A stretch of DNA of 64,000 bases from Novosphingobium mathurense (GCF_900168325.1 NZ_FVZE01000002.1:806001-870000); one strand, 5' to 3'; shown: positions 55,175-64,000, counted from the stretch's first letter. Notes: generated by a model from the sequence alone, not told the origin. A program made the numbers and translations.

Positions 55175-56644
55175 ATGTCCCACTTTCCCGAGACGCCGAA
55201 CTTCACGGGCTTCAATACCCCGTCCCGCATCGAAGCCGACATCGCGGATCTTGCCTACAAGGGGACGATCCCGGGCGAACTCAACGGTGCCTTCTTTCGG
55301 GTTCAGCCCGACCCGCAGTTCCCGCCCCGGCTGGGTGATGACATCGCGTTCAATGGCGACGGGATGATCACCCGCTTCCACATTCACGACGGGCAATGCG
55401 ATCTGCGCCAGCGCTGGGCGAGAACCGACAAGTGGCTGCGTGAAAGAGAGGCAGGGCGCGGTCTGTTCGGCGCCTATCGCAATCCGCTTACGGACGATGA
55501 ATCGGTCAAGGGTGTCTACCGGTCGACGGCGAATACCAATGCCTGGATCTATGCGGGAAAGCTCTGGGCCATGAAGGAAGACAGTCCTGCCTTGCTGATG
55601 GATCCCGCTTCGATGGAGACGATCGGTTTCGAAACTTTCGAAGGGGCGATGCGGGGGCAAACTTTCACCGCGCATCCCAAGGTGGATCCGAAGACCGGCA
55701 ACATGGTGGCGATCGGCTATGCCGCTTCGGGCCTGTGCAGCGACGACGTGGCCTACTACGAAGTCGATCGAGGCGGAACGCTGGTCCGTGAAGTCTGGTT
55801 CAAGGCGCCCTACTACTGCATGATGCATGACTTCGCGATCACCGAGGACTATCTCGTCATCCACATCGTTCCCTCGACCGGCAGTTGGGAGCGGCTCGAG
55901 CAGGGGCTCCCGCACTTCGGATTCGATAGGACGATGCCCGTCTACCTCGGCGTCCTGCCGCGCTGCGAGAGCGTGACCGGCGATCAGGTACGCTGGTTTC
56001 GCAGGGACAATTGCTTTGCCAGCCATGTCCTCAATGCCTGGCAGGAGGGATCGCAGATCCACTTCCTGACCGCCGAGGCAAAGAACAACATGTTCCCGTT
56101 TTTCCCCGATGTGCATGGTGCGCCGTTCAACGGGCGGGAGGCCATGAGCTATCTGACCGACTGGACGGTCGACTTGGCGTCCAACGGTGCCGACTTTTCG
56201 GCGATCACACGCCTTACCGACACGGCGGCCGAGTTCCCCCGCATCGATGACCGATTCACCGGTCGCAGGACCCGCTATGGCTGGATGCTGGAAATGGACA
56301 TGCGCCGTCCTGTCGAGATCCGTGGTGGAAGCGCAGGAGGGTTGCTGATGAACTGCCTGTTCCTGAAAGACCTGGAGACAGGATGCGAGCAGCACTGGTG
56401 GTGCGGTCCCGTCAGCAGCCTGCAGGAACCCTGTTTCGCGCCGCGTTCTCCGGATGCCCCGGAAGGGGATGGCTGGATTCTGCAGGTCTGCAATCGTCTG
56501 GAAGAACAACGCAGCGACTTGTTGATCTTCGATGCGCTGGAGATCGGAAAGGGCCCGGTGGCGACCATCGAAGTGCCGATCCGCCTGCGCTTCGGCCTTC
56601 ACGGCAACTGGGCCGATGCCGACGCCATCGGCCTTGCCGCCTGA
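55175..56644 (+). CDS. lignostilbene-alpha,beta-dioxygenase
   Basis: 489 residues of the carotenoid cleavage oxygenase family. The four iron histidines are H168 (TAHPK), H219 (MMHDF), H285 (FASHVLN) and H476 (GLHGNW). Y101 and K134, at the positions used by characterised lignostilbene dioxygenases to bind the phenolic hydroxyl, are both present (GAYRNP, WAMKED). It splits the central double bond of 4-hydroxystilbenes with O2, giving vanillin-type aldehydes. Stilbenes arise from beta-1 and phenylcoumaran lignin units. It converges with an MFS gene. Confidence 0.92.
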   Translation: MSHFPETPNFTGFNTPSRIEADIADLAYKGTIPGELNGAFFRVQPDPQFPPRLGDDIAFNGDGMITRFHIHDGQCDLRQRWARTDKWLREREAGRGLFGAYRNPLTDDESVKGVYRSTANTNAWIYAGKLWAMKEDSPALLMDPASMETIGFETFEGAMRGQTFTAHPKVDPKTGNMVAIGYAASGLCSDDVAYYEVDRGGTLVREVWFKAPYYCMMHDFAITEDYLVIHIVPSTGSWERLEQGLPHFGFDRTMPVYLGVLPRCESVTGDQVRWFRRDNCFASHVLNAWQEGSQIHFLTAEAKNNMFPFFPDVHGAPFNGREAMSYLTDWTVDLASNGADFSAITRLTDTAAEFPRIDDRFTGRRTRYGWMLEMDMRRPVEIRGGSAGGLLMNCLFLKDLETGCEQHWWCGPVSSLQEPCFAPRSPDAPEGDGWILQVCNRLEEQRSDLLIFDALEIGKGPVATIEVPIRLRFGLHGNWADADAIGLAA

Positions 56645-56662
56645 AGAAACGGTAGGGGAAGT

Positions 56663-56694
56663 CGCGCCGGCCTTCAGGCAGGCTGGCCGGCGCG
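56663..56694. terminator. GC hairpin between convergent genes
   Basis: A perfect ten-base-pair stem CGCGCCGGCC/GGCCGGCGCG (56663-56672 with 56685-56694) with a 12-base loop overlaps the 3' end of the MFS gene. No U-tract is seen on either side, so it would need a factor or act as an RNA 3'-end stabiliser for both genes. Confidence 0.5.
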
Positions 56695-58311
56695 CTTCAG
56701 GAGATTGCCTTCGTCGCGGGCAGAGCGCCGGGCGATCAGTACCATCAGGACGACAATCGGCACTGCCACGAAGTTGATGCACAGCAATGCAAGGCGAAGG
56801 TCGCCGGTGGCATCCGACACCAATCCGACGACGTAAGGCCCAACGCCCATGCCAAGGATCGTCATGACCAGCAGATACAGGCTGGCGGTCAGACCACGCA
56901 TGCGCGGGAGAACCTGATCATAGAGGATCGCATAAAGCGGGGGCATCCAACCGGTCAAAAGCAGGCCGTAGAAGACGAAGCGCAAATAGAAGTCGGAAGG
57001 CGCATCTGCCGTGTAAACCCAAAGCGAAAGCAGCGGGGACGCGCCCATCGATATGAGCGCGATCATGGCGCGGCCGCTGCTGGGAAAGCGCTGGTGCAGA
57101 CGATCGGACAACGGTCCCCAGACCAGCGGACCGACTATTCCTGTCGCGGCCGAAAGCAGGCCGAACTGCAAGGCGGCTTCGGAAAGCGAGAGATCGTAGC
57201 TGCGGATCAGGAAGCTCGGATTGAATGCCATCAAGCCGTAGTTGATCGCCGATTGCAGCGTGCCGACCGCGATTGCCATTATGAGTGTCGGTGAGCCGGC
57301 GAGCACGCGGAATGCCTGGCTGTCGCTGGCCTTGATGCCTTGCAGCAGGTTCACGATGGTCAGCAGGCCGATGCCGATGACCAGCCATTGCAGGACATGG
57401 GGATCGACGGCGAACGAGCCGAAGCCCAGCGGCGGGCGCGGCGAGTGTGCCGCGCCAATCCGGGACAGGAAGGCCATGCCAAGTACCAGCGCGAAGATCA
57501 CGGCAAGGTTCAGGGCAATGCTGCGGGGGCCAGCCTTGCGGCGCTTCATGGCGAGGAGGTGCAGTCCCGGCGTGACGGCACCGAGCAGGGCAAGGCTGGA
57601 AAGGAACGGATGCGGATCGGTAGGGGAAGAGATACCGTCCATCGCACCGCGTTCCGGTTCTTTCAGGCGCCAGAGAAACCAGGCCAGGATGAAGCCCGGC
57701 GTTGCCGCGACGAGGAAGGCGAACTGCCAGCCGCGCAAGTTGAATGGGGCTTCGCCGGGCGGGAATGCATCGGCCCAGGTCTGTGCAGCGACCCCGCCCA
57801 GGACGAGCGATCCGCCAAGCCCCAGCGCGATGGCCGCAGCGAGGACCGCCATGACGAAACCGCGACGATGGCGCGGCCAATAGTCGTAGATCAGCGATGT
57901 GCCCGCAGGCTGCGTCGCCGCTTCGCCTATACCGACGCACAGGCGCGATGCGGCGAGCATCGCAAAGCTGGACGTCAGGCCGGCCACCGCTGTGGCTGCC
58001 GACCACAACAGGATGCTCAATGACAGCAGGCGACCCCGCAGCCAGCCGTCTGCCAGGCGTCCGACCGGCAGCGAGAACAGGGCATAGAACAAGGCGAAAA
58101 CCGTTCCGAACAACAGGCCCATCTCGGCATCGCCGATCTTCAGGTCCTCCTTGATCGCCGGCGCGAGAATGGCGAGGATCTGCCGATCGAGCAGACTCAG
58201 CGCATTGGTGAGTGAGATCAGCGCCAGCGCGTACCATCCGCCCCGGGCGATTTGGCGTGGCGCTTCGAAAGTGCGATCCGGCCCGGAGGCGTTCCTGACG
58301 TCCGCCTTCAC
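56674..58311 (-). CDS. MFS transporter
   Basis: About 545 residues with 12 spans and a large cytoplasmic loop between spans 6 and 7. Signature parts are NALSLLDRQILAILAPAIKE in span 1 and VGRLADGWLRGRLLSLSIL. It looks like the spinster-type/ACS-related sugar or organic-acid permeases, which in sphingomonads are often next to aromatic catabolic genes. The GTG at 58311 overlaps the ligW stop (GTGA). A GTG at 58323 is possible. Last gene of a five-gene minus-strand operon. Confidence 0.85.
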   Translation of the reverse strand: MKADVRNASGPDRTFEAPRQIARGGWYALALISLTNALSLLDRQILAILAPAIKEDLKIGDAEMGLLFGTVFALFYALFSLPVGRLADGWLRGRLLSLSILLWSAATAVAGLTSSFAMLAASRLCVGIGEAATQPAGTSLIYDYWPRHRRGFVMAVLAAAIALGLGGSLVLGGVAAQTWADAFPPGEAPFNLRGWQFAFLVAATPGFILAWFLWRLKEPERGAMDGISSPTDPHPFLSSLALLGAVTPGLHLLAMKRRKAGPRSIALNLAVIFALVLGMAFLSRIGAAHSPRPPLGFGSFAVDPHVLQWLVIGIGLLTIVNLLQGIKASDSQAFRVLAGSPTLIMAIAVGTLQSAINYGLMAFNPSFLIRSYDLSLSEAALQFGLLSAATGIVGPLVWGPLSDRLHQRFPSSGRAMIALISMGASPLLSLWVYTADAPSDFYLRFVFYGLLLTGWMPPLYAILYDQVLPRMRGLTASLYLLVMTILGMGVGPYVVGLVSDATGDLRLALLCINFVAVPIVVLMVLIARRSARDEGNLLKRAGQPA

Positions 58312-59378
58312 AGGTTGAACCACCGTTCTGCATTGGTCTGGAAGAACTTGCGCTTGCTCTGCGGTGAGAGGTTCATCGCATCGAGAGCGCGCACTTCATC
58401 GGCTTCGTACTGGTAGGGATAGTCCATGGCGTACATCACCCGATCCTCGCCCATCACCTGCCGGGCGAATTGAATGGCAGGTTCCCAGGCCATGCCGCTG
58501 CAGGTCACGAGGACGTTACTGCGGAAATACCCGGCGATCGTCTTTTGCAACGGACGCATGCGTTCGTATCGCTGCGAACGGATGCCGGCCTGATGCATGT
58601 AGTCGAGGCGGTAGAGCCAGTAGGGCAGGGCCTCGCCCATATGGCCGACCACGATCTGAAGGTCCGGGTAGCGATCGAAGATGCCGGCGGTGATGAGGCG
58701 CAGCAGATGCATGCCCGTTTCGACTCCGAAGCCGTAGATCGCGCCGTCGAGGCCGGCGTCCAGTAGAGGGGCGATCATGGAATCGGGCGGCGTGCCGGGA
58801 TGGATGTATAGCGGTTGGCCCACTTCGCTCAGCGCCCGGAAGATCGGGTCGAAGTACGGCTCGTCCAGATACCGGCCTTGCGTGTGACTGTTGATCTGGA
58901 CGCCCTTGAAGCCGAGCTGCGTTGCGCCCCGCAGGATTTCGTGTGCTGACCACTGTGGATCCTGCGGTGCGACGGCGGTCATGCCGATAAAGCGGTCGGG
59001 GTGGGCTGCGCAGCGCTCGGCCAGACAGTCGTTCGCGTTGCCGGCGATGCGCCGTGCCTCTTCCAGGGCGTGAAGCGGCTGCACGCCGGGAGAGGTCAGC
59101 GCCAGCACCGCCTTGTCGATCCCGGCCGCGTCCATGTCGGCGAGGCGTTGATCGCCAAGGTCCAGCAGGCGTTCGATGATCTGCGTTGCCCGTTCGCTCG
59201 GGCTCTGCGCATAAAATCCCCACAGCGAGGTCATGCCGAGGTCCGCGGTACCGTCGCGTACCATTCGCAGATACACCTCGATCTGGTCCCGCGTGGCGAA
59301 GGCTTCCTCGGTAGCGATGCGCAAGTAGCCTTGCCCGCCGCCGGTCTGCAGATCGGCGGTTGTCGCGATATCTGACAT
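58308..59378 (-). CDS. ligW: 5-carboxyvanillate decarboxylase
   Basis: 356 residues, extensively matching LigW: QGYLRIATEEAFATRDQIEV, TSLWGFYAQSPSERATQIIE, LALTSPGVQPLHALEEAR, FKGVQINSHTQGRYLDEPYF and MYAMDYPYQYEADEVRALDA. It belongs to the ACMSD amidohydrolase group and, with Mn2+, removes the 5-carboxyl of 5-carboxyvanillate to give vanillate. 5-carboxyvanillate arises from biphenyl (DDVA) and from phenylcoumaran catabolism. It follows the aldehyde dehydrogenase by 14 bases. Confidence 0.93.
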   Translation of the reverse strand: MSDIATTADLQTGGGQGYLRIATEEAFATRDQIEVYLRMVRDGTADLGMTSLWGFYAQSPSERATQIIERLLDLGDQRLADMDAAGIDKAVLALTSPGVQPLHALEEARRIAGNANDCLAERCAAHPDRFIGMTAVAPQDPQWSAHEILRGATQLGFKGVQINSHTQGRYLDEPYFDPIFRALSEVGQPLYIHPGTPPDSMIAPLLDAGLDGAIYGFGVETGMHLLRLITAGIFDRYPDLQIVVGHMGEALPYWLYRLDYMHQAGIRSQRYERMRPLQKTIAGYFRSNVLVTCSGMAWEPAIQFARQVMGEDRVMYAMDYPYQYEADEVRALDAMNLSPQSKRKFFQTNAERWFNL

Positions 59379-59392
59379 CTTGCGAATTCCCT

Positions 59393-60823
59393 TCAGCCTT
59401 CGTGGACGGCTTTTGCAATCAGGCAGGCCATGAGCCCTTCCGGTCCATCTTCATGGCCATGACCGGACCATTTGACCCCGCCAAAGGGCGCATCTGCACC
59501 GCCGATCATGGCGGTGTTGATCCCGAGCATCCCGGCTTCAAGCTGTGCGGCGAGCCGCTTCTGGCGAGCACTGTCCTGCGTCCACGCATAAGCGGCGAGG
59601 CCGTAGGGCAGGCGATTGCCCTCCGCGATCATGGCTTCCTCGTTAGCGTAGCGGTTGATCAGGGCGACCGGCCCGAAAGGTTCGTCATTCATGACCCGCG
59701 CCGCCGTCGGAACGTCGCGAAGGACAGTTGGCGCGTAGAAGAAGCCGCGGTTTCCAAGGCGTTCGCCGCCGGTCTCCAGCCGGGCTCCCGCTTCGAGCGC
59801 TTCCTTCACAAGCGTATCGATCGCTTCCACCCTGCGGGCATTGGCGAGCGGCCCAACCTGGCTTGCAGGGGCGAGGCCATCCCCGACCTTGAGCGCCTTC
59901 GCCCGTTCGGCAAAACCGTCGCAGAAGGCCTCGAAGATGCCGTCTTCGACTATGAAGCGCGTCGGCGAAACGCACACCTGTCCGGCATTGCGATACTTCT
60001 GCGCGACAAGCGTATCGAGCGCGCGGTCGAGGTCGGCATCTTCGAAGACCAGCACGGGGCCGTGGCCCCCCAGCTCCATTGTCGTGCGCTGCAGGCCCGC
60101 CGCGGCAAGGGCGCCGAGGTGGCGGCCCACCGCAGTCGATCCGGTGAAGGAGAGCTTGCGGATCACCGGGCTTGCCAGCAGGTGCCGGCTGACTTCATCC
60201 GGTACGCCGAATACGGCCTGCGCCACAGAGGGTGGCAAGCCTGCATCCAACAGGCACTGCAGGACAGCCAGAGCTGACGCGGGCGTTTCTTCCGCCGCCT
60301 TGAGAATGACCGAGCAGCCTGCGGCTATCGGTGCCCCGAGCTTCCTGCCGGGATTGCCGATCGGGAAGTTCCAGGGCGCGAAGGCTGCGAGGGGGCCGAC
60401 CGGTTCATACTGGACGGTCGATCGCATCCCCTCGGGCCGCACGAGGGTCCGCCCATAGATGCGAAAGGTTTCGCCAGCATAGAATTCGAACAGGCCGATG
60501 TTCATTGCTACTTCGATGCGCGCTTCGGCGAGCGTCTTGCCTTGTTCGAGCACGGCGACCTGCGCGATGTCCTCGCATCGTTCGCGCATCAGTCGCGCCG
60601 CGCCCTGCAGCACCGCGGCGCGTTCCTGCGGCGATGACTTGCGCCAGAGCCGGAAGCCGGATGCGGCGACATCGAGGGCGCGGTCAAGATCCTCAGCACT
60701 GGCGAGCGGCAGTTCAGCCAGCCTTTCGCCGGTGGCCGGATTGAGCACGGCGTGGGTGCGTCGCCCTTCGCCGGATATGCGCTCGCCGTCGATGATCATG
60801 GAAAGCTTGGGGTACTGGATCAT
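59393..60823 (-). CDS. aldehyde dehydrogenase (SSADH-like)
   Basis: 476 residues: NFPIGNPGRKLGAPIAAGCS, the general base in TMELGGHGPVLVFED, the catalytic cysteine in NAGQVCVSPTRF and MNDEPFGPVALINRY. The pattern is closest to succinate-semialdehyde or aromatic aldehyde dehydrogenases. Placed between an LdpA/LsdE-like gene and ligW, it would oxidise the aldehyde from stilbene cleavage, for example 5-formyl to 5-carboxy derivatives or vanillin to vanillate. Substrate inferred. Confidence 0.87.
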   Translation of the reverse strand: MIQYPKLSMIIDGERISGEGRRTHAVLNPATGERLAELPLASAEDLDRALDVAASGFRLWRKSSPQERAAVLQGAARLMRERCEDIAQVAVLEQGKTLAEARIEVAMNIGLFEFYAGETFRIYGRTLVRPEGMRSTVQYEPVGPLAAFAPWNFPIGNPGRKLGAPIAAGCSVILKAAEETPASALAVLQCLLDAGLPPSVAQAVFGVPDEVSRHLLASPVIRKLSFTGSTAVGRHLGALAAAGLQRTTMELGGHGPVLVFEDADLDRALDTLVAQKYRNAGQVCVSPTRFIVEDGIFEAFCDGFAERAKALKVGDGLAPASQVGPLANARRVEAIDTLVKEALEAGARLETGGERLGNRGFFYAPTVLRDVPTAARVMNDEPFGPVALINRYANEEAMIAEGNRLPYGLAAYAWTQDSARQKRLAAQLEAGMLGINTAMIGGADAPFGGVKWSGHGHEDGPEGLMACLIAKAVHEG

Positions 60824-60906
60824 GCCTCACCTGGATCGTGGCGATGGCAAACCTAGCGCCGCGCAGGCGCGTGCGGCGACAGGTCTGCCGATGGGGATGG
60901 CTGGGA

Positions 60907-61671
60907 TTATGTGGCGGGGAAGCCTTCCTTGCGCGCGTGTTCGCGATCGATGTCACCTTGCCAGCGCTGCGCGACCATCGGCTTGCCGGTGATCGGGTGA
61001 GGCATGTGGAAGGGCAGGAGCTTGTGGGTAGGCCAGAGCCAGTGGTCTTCGATCAGGGCGTCGGGGCCGCTTGGGTCCTTCGGATAAAGTTCCTTGGGGA
61101 AGGGTACATATTCGGCTTTCGTGAAAGCCCAGCCCTTGTCGAAATCGGCATGCCAGTGCGGGAAGTAGTTGAGCACATGGATGCGCCACACGCCGTCCAC
61201 CTTGCGATAGGTGTTCTCGTAAATGCCGCCTTCCCACCATTGCCGCACGCTTGCCGTGAGCGGATTGGAAGTGTCGACGAAATCGCGATGGCGACCGGCC
61301 TGCATCATCGAGCGGGCCCGGGCATGGGCCGTAACGCCATCGGGATCGATCGTGACGATATCCTGCAATTGCGGATGATCGAGCAGAAAGCCGTCGATCG
61401 GACCGTTGTTGCCGTGGGTGAAGCGCTTCTGGAACCGTTCGACGTAGAGACGGTGCACGCCTTCCTTGCCCTTCCAGAGGCCGCCGAAGAAGCGAACTTC
61501 GCCGTCGTCCGTGAAAAGGTCGATGACCTCGTTGTACATGCATTTGTCGATCAGGTAGCCGTAGAGGTGCTGCAGCTTGCGCACGTCCAGTTCATCTTCG
61601 CGTTGGGTAAGACGCTGTGCGAGGTTCGCGACTTGCGCCTCGAGGGCGCCAATGCGCTCGTCGTCTGCCAT
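60907..61671 (-). CDS. NTF2/SnoaL-fold protein, LdpA/LsdE-like
   Basis: 254 residues. A coiled-coil start (ERIGALEAQVANLAQRL) leads into a SnoaL-like cone with RKLQHLYGYLIDKCMYNEVI, LFTDDGEVRFFGGLWKGKEG and RVHVL-like GVWRIHVLNYFPHWHADF, followed by a proline-rich tail. It resembles the enzymes LdpA (N. aromaticivorans) and LsdE (SYK-6), which turn diarylpropane diols into stilbenes with loss of formaldehyde. Position near the stilbene dioxygenase supports that. Other NTF2-fold functions are possible. Confidence 0.72.
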   Translation of the reverse strand: MADDERIGALEAQVANLAQRLTQREDELDVRKLQHLYGYLIDKCMYNEVIDLFTDDGEVRFFGGLWKGKEGVHRLYVERFQKRFTHGNNGPIDGFLLDHPQLQDIVTIDPDGVTAHARARSMMQAGRHRDFVDTSNPLTASVRQWWEGGIYENTYRKVDGVWRIHVLNYFPHWHADFDKGWAFTKAEYVPFPKELYPKDPSGPDALIEDHWLWPTHKLLPFHMPHPITGKPMVAQRWQGDIDREHARKEGFPAT

Positions 61672-61710
61672 TTCAGTTTTCTCCTTGCTGTTATGGGTGC
61701 CGGCCGGACA

Positions 61711-63126
61711 TCAGTTTCCCGCTGCCTCAAGGCGCTCGATTTCTTCGCGATAGGGGCGAATGGCGCGGTAGATGCACAGGGTTGCGAGCGGCATCAGCAG
61801 TGCCGCCGTGATCTCCAGCGCCAGCCAGAGCCTGGCCGGATCGACAACGACGTATTGCGCAACGAGGCCAATCGCGAAGCTGCCCATCGCCCCGAAGAAC
61901 GTGAACATGAACAGGTAGATGGCGGTCACCTGACCCCGCATTGCGCTTGGGGCGACGCGCTGGATTGCCGCGTTCTGCGGCACCGCTCCACCTATGCCGA
62001 ACATCACGCCGACCGACATGACGAGAATGGCGAGCACGGCGGAAGGCATGAGCGGCGCAAGGATCGCGCAGATCGTGACGGCAACGAAGCAGATGAAGGC
62101 CGCGCGCACGTTCGCATCCTTGTGCCGCTTGGCGAGCCATTCGACGAGGGTGCCGCCGAGCAGCAGGCCGAGAAGCGACGCTGCGAGCATCGAGGCCGAT
62201 GTCGCGGCGCCAATCTCGGCTTCGGTCCAGCCGTATGTGCGCATCAGGAAGGGCACGCGCCAGAATGCGAACCCGGTGCTTTCGAGGGCGCTGAGGGCAA
62301 GGCCGAGAAACATCGGGTAATAGACCTTGCGGTTGGCGCGAATGGCCCTGGCCGCATCGAGGCCGGTGAAAGTCAGCACTCGCCGCGCAAGACTCGTATC
62401 CCCGTTCACGGCGGGAACTTCGCCAGTGGGCAGTCGGCGGCGCGGTTCGCGTACGGTAAGGAAGAGCAGGGCGACAAGGAAGGCGGGCAGCCCGGTCCAG
62501 ATCAGGATCCATTGCCAGCCGAGGATCTGGAACGGTCCGATTTCGGTCGGAGCCCAGGGCGCGGTGAGCGCAATGAGCTGTCCCCCAACCAGTGGCCCCA
62601 GAGTCGTTCCGCCGATGAAGCCGAATTGCAGGATCGCGAAAGCGCGTGTGATCTTCGCAGGGGGGAACATGTCGGCGATGAGCGAATAGGACGAGGGGGC
62701 ATGGGCAGAGCCACCCGCCGCGAGGAATACGCGGGTCCCTACGAACTGCGTGAAGGTCTGGGCGATCCCGCCAAGAAAGGTGACGAAGCCAATGACGGAA
62801 ACACCCCCGGCGAGCACGTACTTGCGCGGCCAGATGTCTGCCAGGCGCGCGAGTGGAATGCCGACGAAGAGATAGCAGATGATGCTGGCTGGCCCTGCGA
62901 GGAAGCCGAGTTGCGAATCGCTCAGTCCGAAATCGATCTTTATTCGTTCAGCCAGCATTCCGAACACGACCTGATCGAAGAAGGTCATGAAGGTCGCGAG
63001 TATGATGACTGTCAGGGCCCAATAGGCTGAAGCCGAACTTGGCCATTCCGGCGTGTCTGCAGCGCCCGGTGCTGCAATCTGCGGTGACTGTTCCAGCGTC
63101 GCGACATTGGCAGTTGCTGCGGCCAT
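61711..63126 (-). CDS. MFS transporter
   Basis: 471 residues, 12 spans, with MTFFDQVVFGMLAERIKIDF in span 1, GIPLARLADIWPRKYVLAGG in loop 2-3 and GGSAHAPSSYSLIADMFPP in span 4-5. The ATG at 63126 is chosen since GGGAGA lies six bases upstream; alternatives are 63138 and 63165. It is the first gene of the minus-strand catabolic operon and presumably imports a dimeric or monomeric lignin aromatic. Confidence 0.87.
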   Translation of the reverse strand: MAAATANVATLEQSPQIAAPGAADTPEWPSSASAYWALTVIILATFMTFFDQVVFGMLAERIKIDFGLSDSQLGFLAGPASIICYLFVGIPLARLADIWPRKYVLAGGVSVIGFVTFLGGIAQTFTQFVGTRVFLAAGGSAHAPSSYSLIADMFPPAKITRAFAILQFGFIGGTTLGPLVGGQLIALTAPWAPTEIGPFQILGWQWILIWTGLPAFLVALLFLTVREPRRRLPTGEVPAVNGDTSLARRVLTFTGLDAARAIRANRKVYYPMFLGLALSALESTGFAFWRVPFLMRTYGWTEAEIGAATSASMLAASLLGLLLGGTLVEWLAKRHKDANVRAAFICFVAVTICAILAPLMPSAVLAILVMSVGVMFGIGGAVPQNAAIQRVAPSAMRGQVTAIYLFMFTFFGAMGSFAIGLVAQYVVVDPARLWLALEITAALLMPLATLCIYRAIRPYREEIERLEAAGN

Positions 63127-63179
63127 GGTTTCTCCCATTCGTCCTACAAATGCCTTCTTGGGCACGGGATCAATCGTGA

Positions 63180-63198
63180 ATGTTTGTCTTGCATACTA
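63180..63198 (-). promoter_or_regulatory. candidate operator, copy 3 (MFS operon / SDR)
   Basis: On the minus strand TAGTATGCAAGACAAACAT, 16 of 19 identical to the element before the TonB receptor. It lies in the 143-base divergent region, 54 bases before the MFS start and 72 bases before the SDR start, so both directions could be controlled. Confidence 0.5.
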
Positions 63199-63269
63199 AC
63201 TTTGGTTGGTGAACAAAAGGGGGGAGATTCGTTTCGACGCAGGAAAGACATTCAGAGAGGACGCAAATC

Positions 63270-64000
63270 ATGCAGGATCTTCAGGGCAAGACCGCATTCG
63301 TGACAGGCGGTGCCAGCGGCATTGGCCTTGGCATTGCCAAGGCCTTGCTCGGCGCAGGCATGAACCTGACGATTGCCGATATCCGTCAGGATCATCTCGA
63401 CGAGGCGGTTGCCGAACTGGGTGGTGGCGAACGGGTTCTTGCGATCAGGCTGGACGTGACCGACCGCGAGGCCTTTGCCGCGGCTGCGGACCGCGCGGAG
63501 GCGAAGTTCGGCAAGATCCACTTGCTGTGCAACAATGCAGGCGTTGCGGTTGTCGGACCCACCGACCTTGCGACCTATGCCGATTGGGACTGGGTGATGG
63601 GCGTCAATGTCGGTGGGACAATCAACGGGATTGTCACAATTTTGCCAAGAATTCTGGCACATGGCGAAGGCGGGCACATCGTCAACACGGCTTCGATGTC
63701 GGCCTTGGTGCCGGCGGCAGGCACGACGATCTATTCATCCGGCAAGGCCGCGGTCGTTTCCATGATGGAATGCATGCGTCCGGAACTGGAAGCGCGCGGC
63801 GTGATCTGCTCGGCCTTCTGTCCGGGGGCCGTTCAGTCGAATATCGCCGAGGCGGGCAAGACCCGGCCGGAGGAACTGAGTGCAACCGGCTATGCCGAGG
63901 CGGACAAGCGCCGGCAGTCGGGTGACCAGTTCTTCCACCTTTACCAGACGAAGGAAGAGGTGGGGCAGCGTGTACTGCGCGGCATCATGAACGATGAACT
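63270..64000 (+). CDS. LigD/LigL-type short-chain dehydrogenase (cut by window edge)
   Basis: 243 codons are visible, open to the right edge. Cofactor loop TGGASGIGLG, ADIRQDHLDEAVAELGGGER, NNAGVAVVGPTDLATY, catalytic serine in VNTASMSALVP and the YSSGK tyrosine-lysine. The C-terminal region with EEVGQRVLRGIMNDEL leads into the LigD-family extension. It should oxidise a side-chain hydroxyl of a lignin dimer with NAD+. GAGAGG lies nine bases before the ATG. It is clearly related to the dehydrogenase at 42927. Confidence 0.85.
   Translation, partial: MQDLQGKTAFVTGGASGIGLGIAKALLGAGMNLTIADIRQDHLDEAVAELGGGERVLAIRLDVTDREAFAAAADRAEAKFGKIHLLCNNAGVAVVGPTDLATYADWDWVMGVNVGGTINGIVTILPRILAHGEGGHIVNTASMSALVPAAGTTIYSSGKAAVVSMMECMRPELEARGVICSAFCPGAVQSNIAEAGKTRPEELSATGYAEADKRRQSGDQFFHLYQTKEEVGQRVLRGIMNDE

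Overview
The window looks like chromosomal DNA of a lignin-degrading sphingomonad, most probably Novosphingobium or a close relative. The reasons are high GC throughout, a rimP-nusA-ylxR-infB-rbfA-truB-rpsO-pnp block of alphaproteobacterial type, a crtZ carotenoid hydroxylase, a TonB-dependent receptor, and a large set of genes for lignin-derived aryl ethers whose closest recognisable relatives are the Lig, Bae, Lsd and Ldp proteins of Sphingobium SYK-6 and Novosphingobium aromaticivorans. The genus is an inference from protein resemblance, not from a marker-gene comparison.

Housekeeping half (1 to about 31.9 kb). On the left are a diguanylate cyclase cut by the window edge, a malonyl-CoA synthetase, a PilZ protein and a Nudix hydrolase. 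A minus-strand run then holds leuC, a small membrane protein gene, leuD, the ATP-synthase zeta-like inhibitor, bolA and grxD. Between the Nudix gene and grxD lies a non-coding element that looks like a sigma-54-driven small RNA gene: a distal dyad, phased A-tracts, a -24/-12 promoter and a strong hairpin. Next come crtZ, sufE and nadE, and then a phage-shock locus. That locus has pspF divergent from a sigma-54-promoted operon encoding a small membrane protein, PspA, PspC and three tandem PspB-like proteins. After a LuxR-type regulator and a RadC-like JAB gene, the translation and RNA-metabolism block runs to the terminator of pnp.

Catabolic half (about 31.9 kb to the right edge). It starts immediately after the pnp terminator with a decayed flavoprotein oxidase fragment and contains three more gene remnants, as expected of an accessory region. 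It encodes a tetrahydrofolate-dependent O-demethylase, a TonB receptor and a possible two-subunit beta-etherase (BaeA/BaeB type). These are followed by a PQQ/cytochrome c alcohol dehydrogenase, an amidohydrolase, a VOC protein, a LigD-type C-alpha dehydrogenase, a beta-keto acid cleavage enzyme (BKACE) and a hotdog thioesterase. A Nu-class glutathione transferase then leads into the row ligF-ligE-ligG and an aldehyde dehydrogenase. Read together, these genes can plausibly take a guaiacylglycerol beta-aryl ether through oxidation, glutathione-dependent ether cleavage, thioether removal, side-chain oxidation and acetyl-CoA-dependent chain cleavage to vanillate.

The right part adds an aromatic acid symporter, an acyl-CoA dehydrogenase, a MarR regulator and a lignostilbene dioxygenase. 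A five-gene minus-strand operon follows: an MFS transporter, an LdpA/LsdE-like NTF2-fold protein, an aldehyde dehydrogenase, LigW (5-carboxyvanillate decarboxylase) and a second MFS transporter. These fit catabolism of beta-1 diarylpropanes or phenylcoumarans through stilbenes. A similar 19-base element is found upstream of the TonB receptor, the lignostilbene dioxygenase and the five-gene operon, suggesting one regulator coordinates uptake and stilbene metabolism. The window ends inside a second LigD/LigL-type dehydrogenase.
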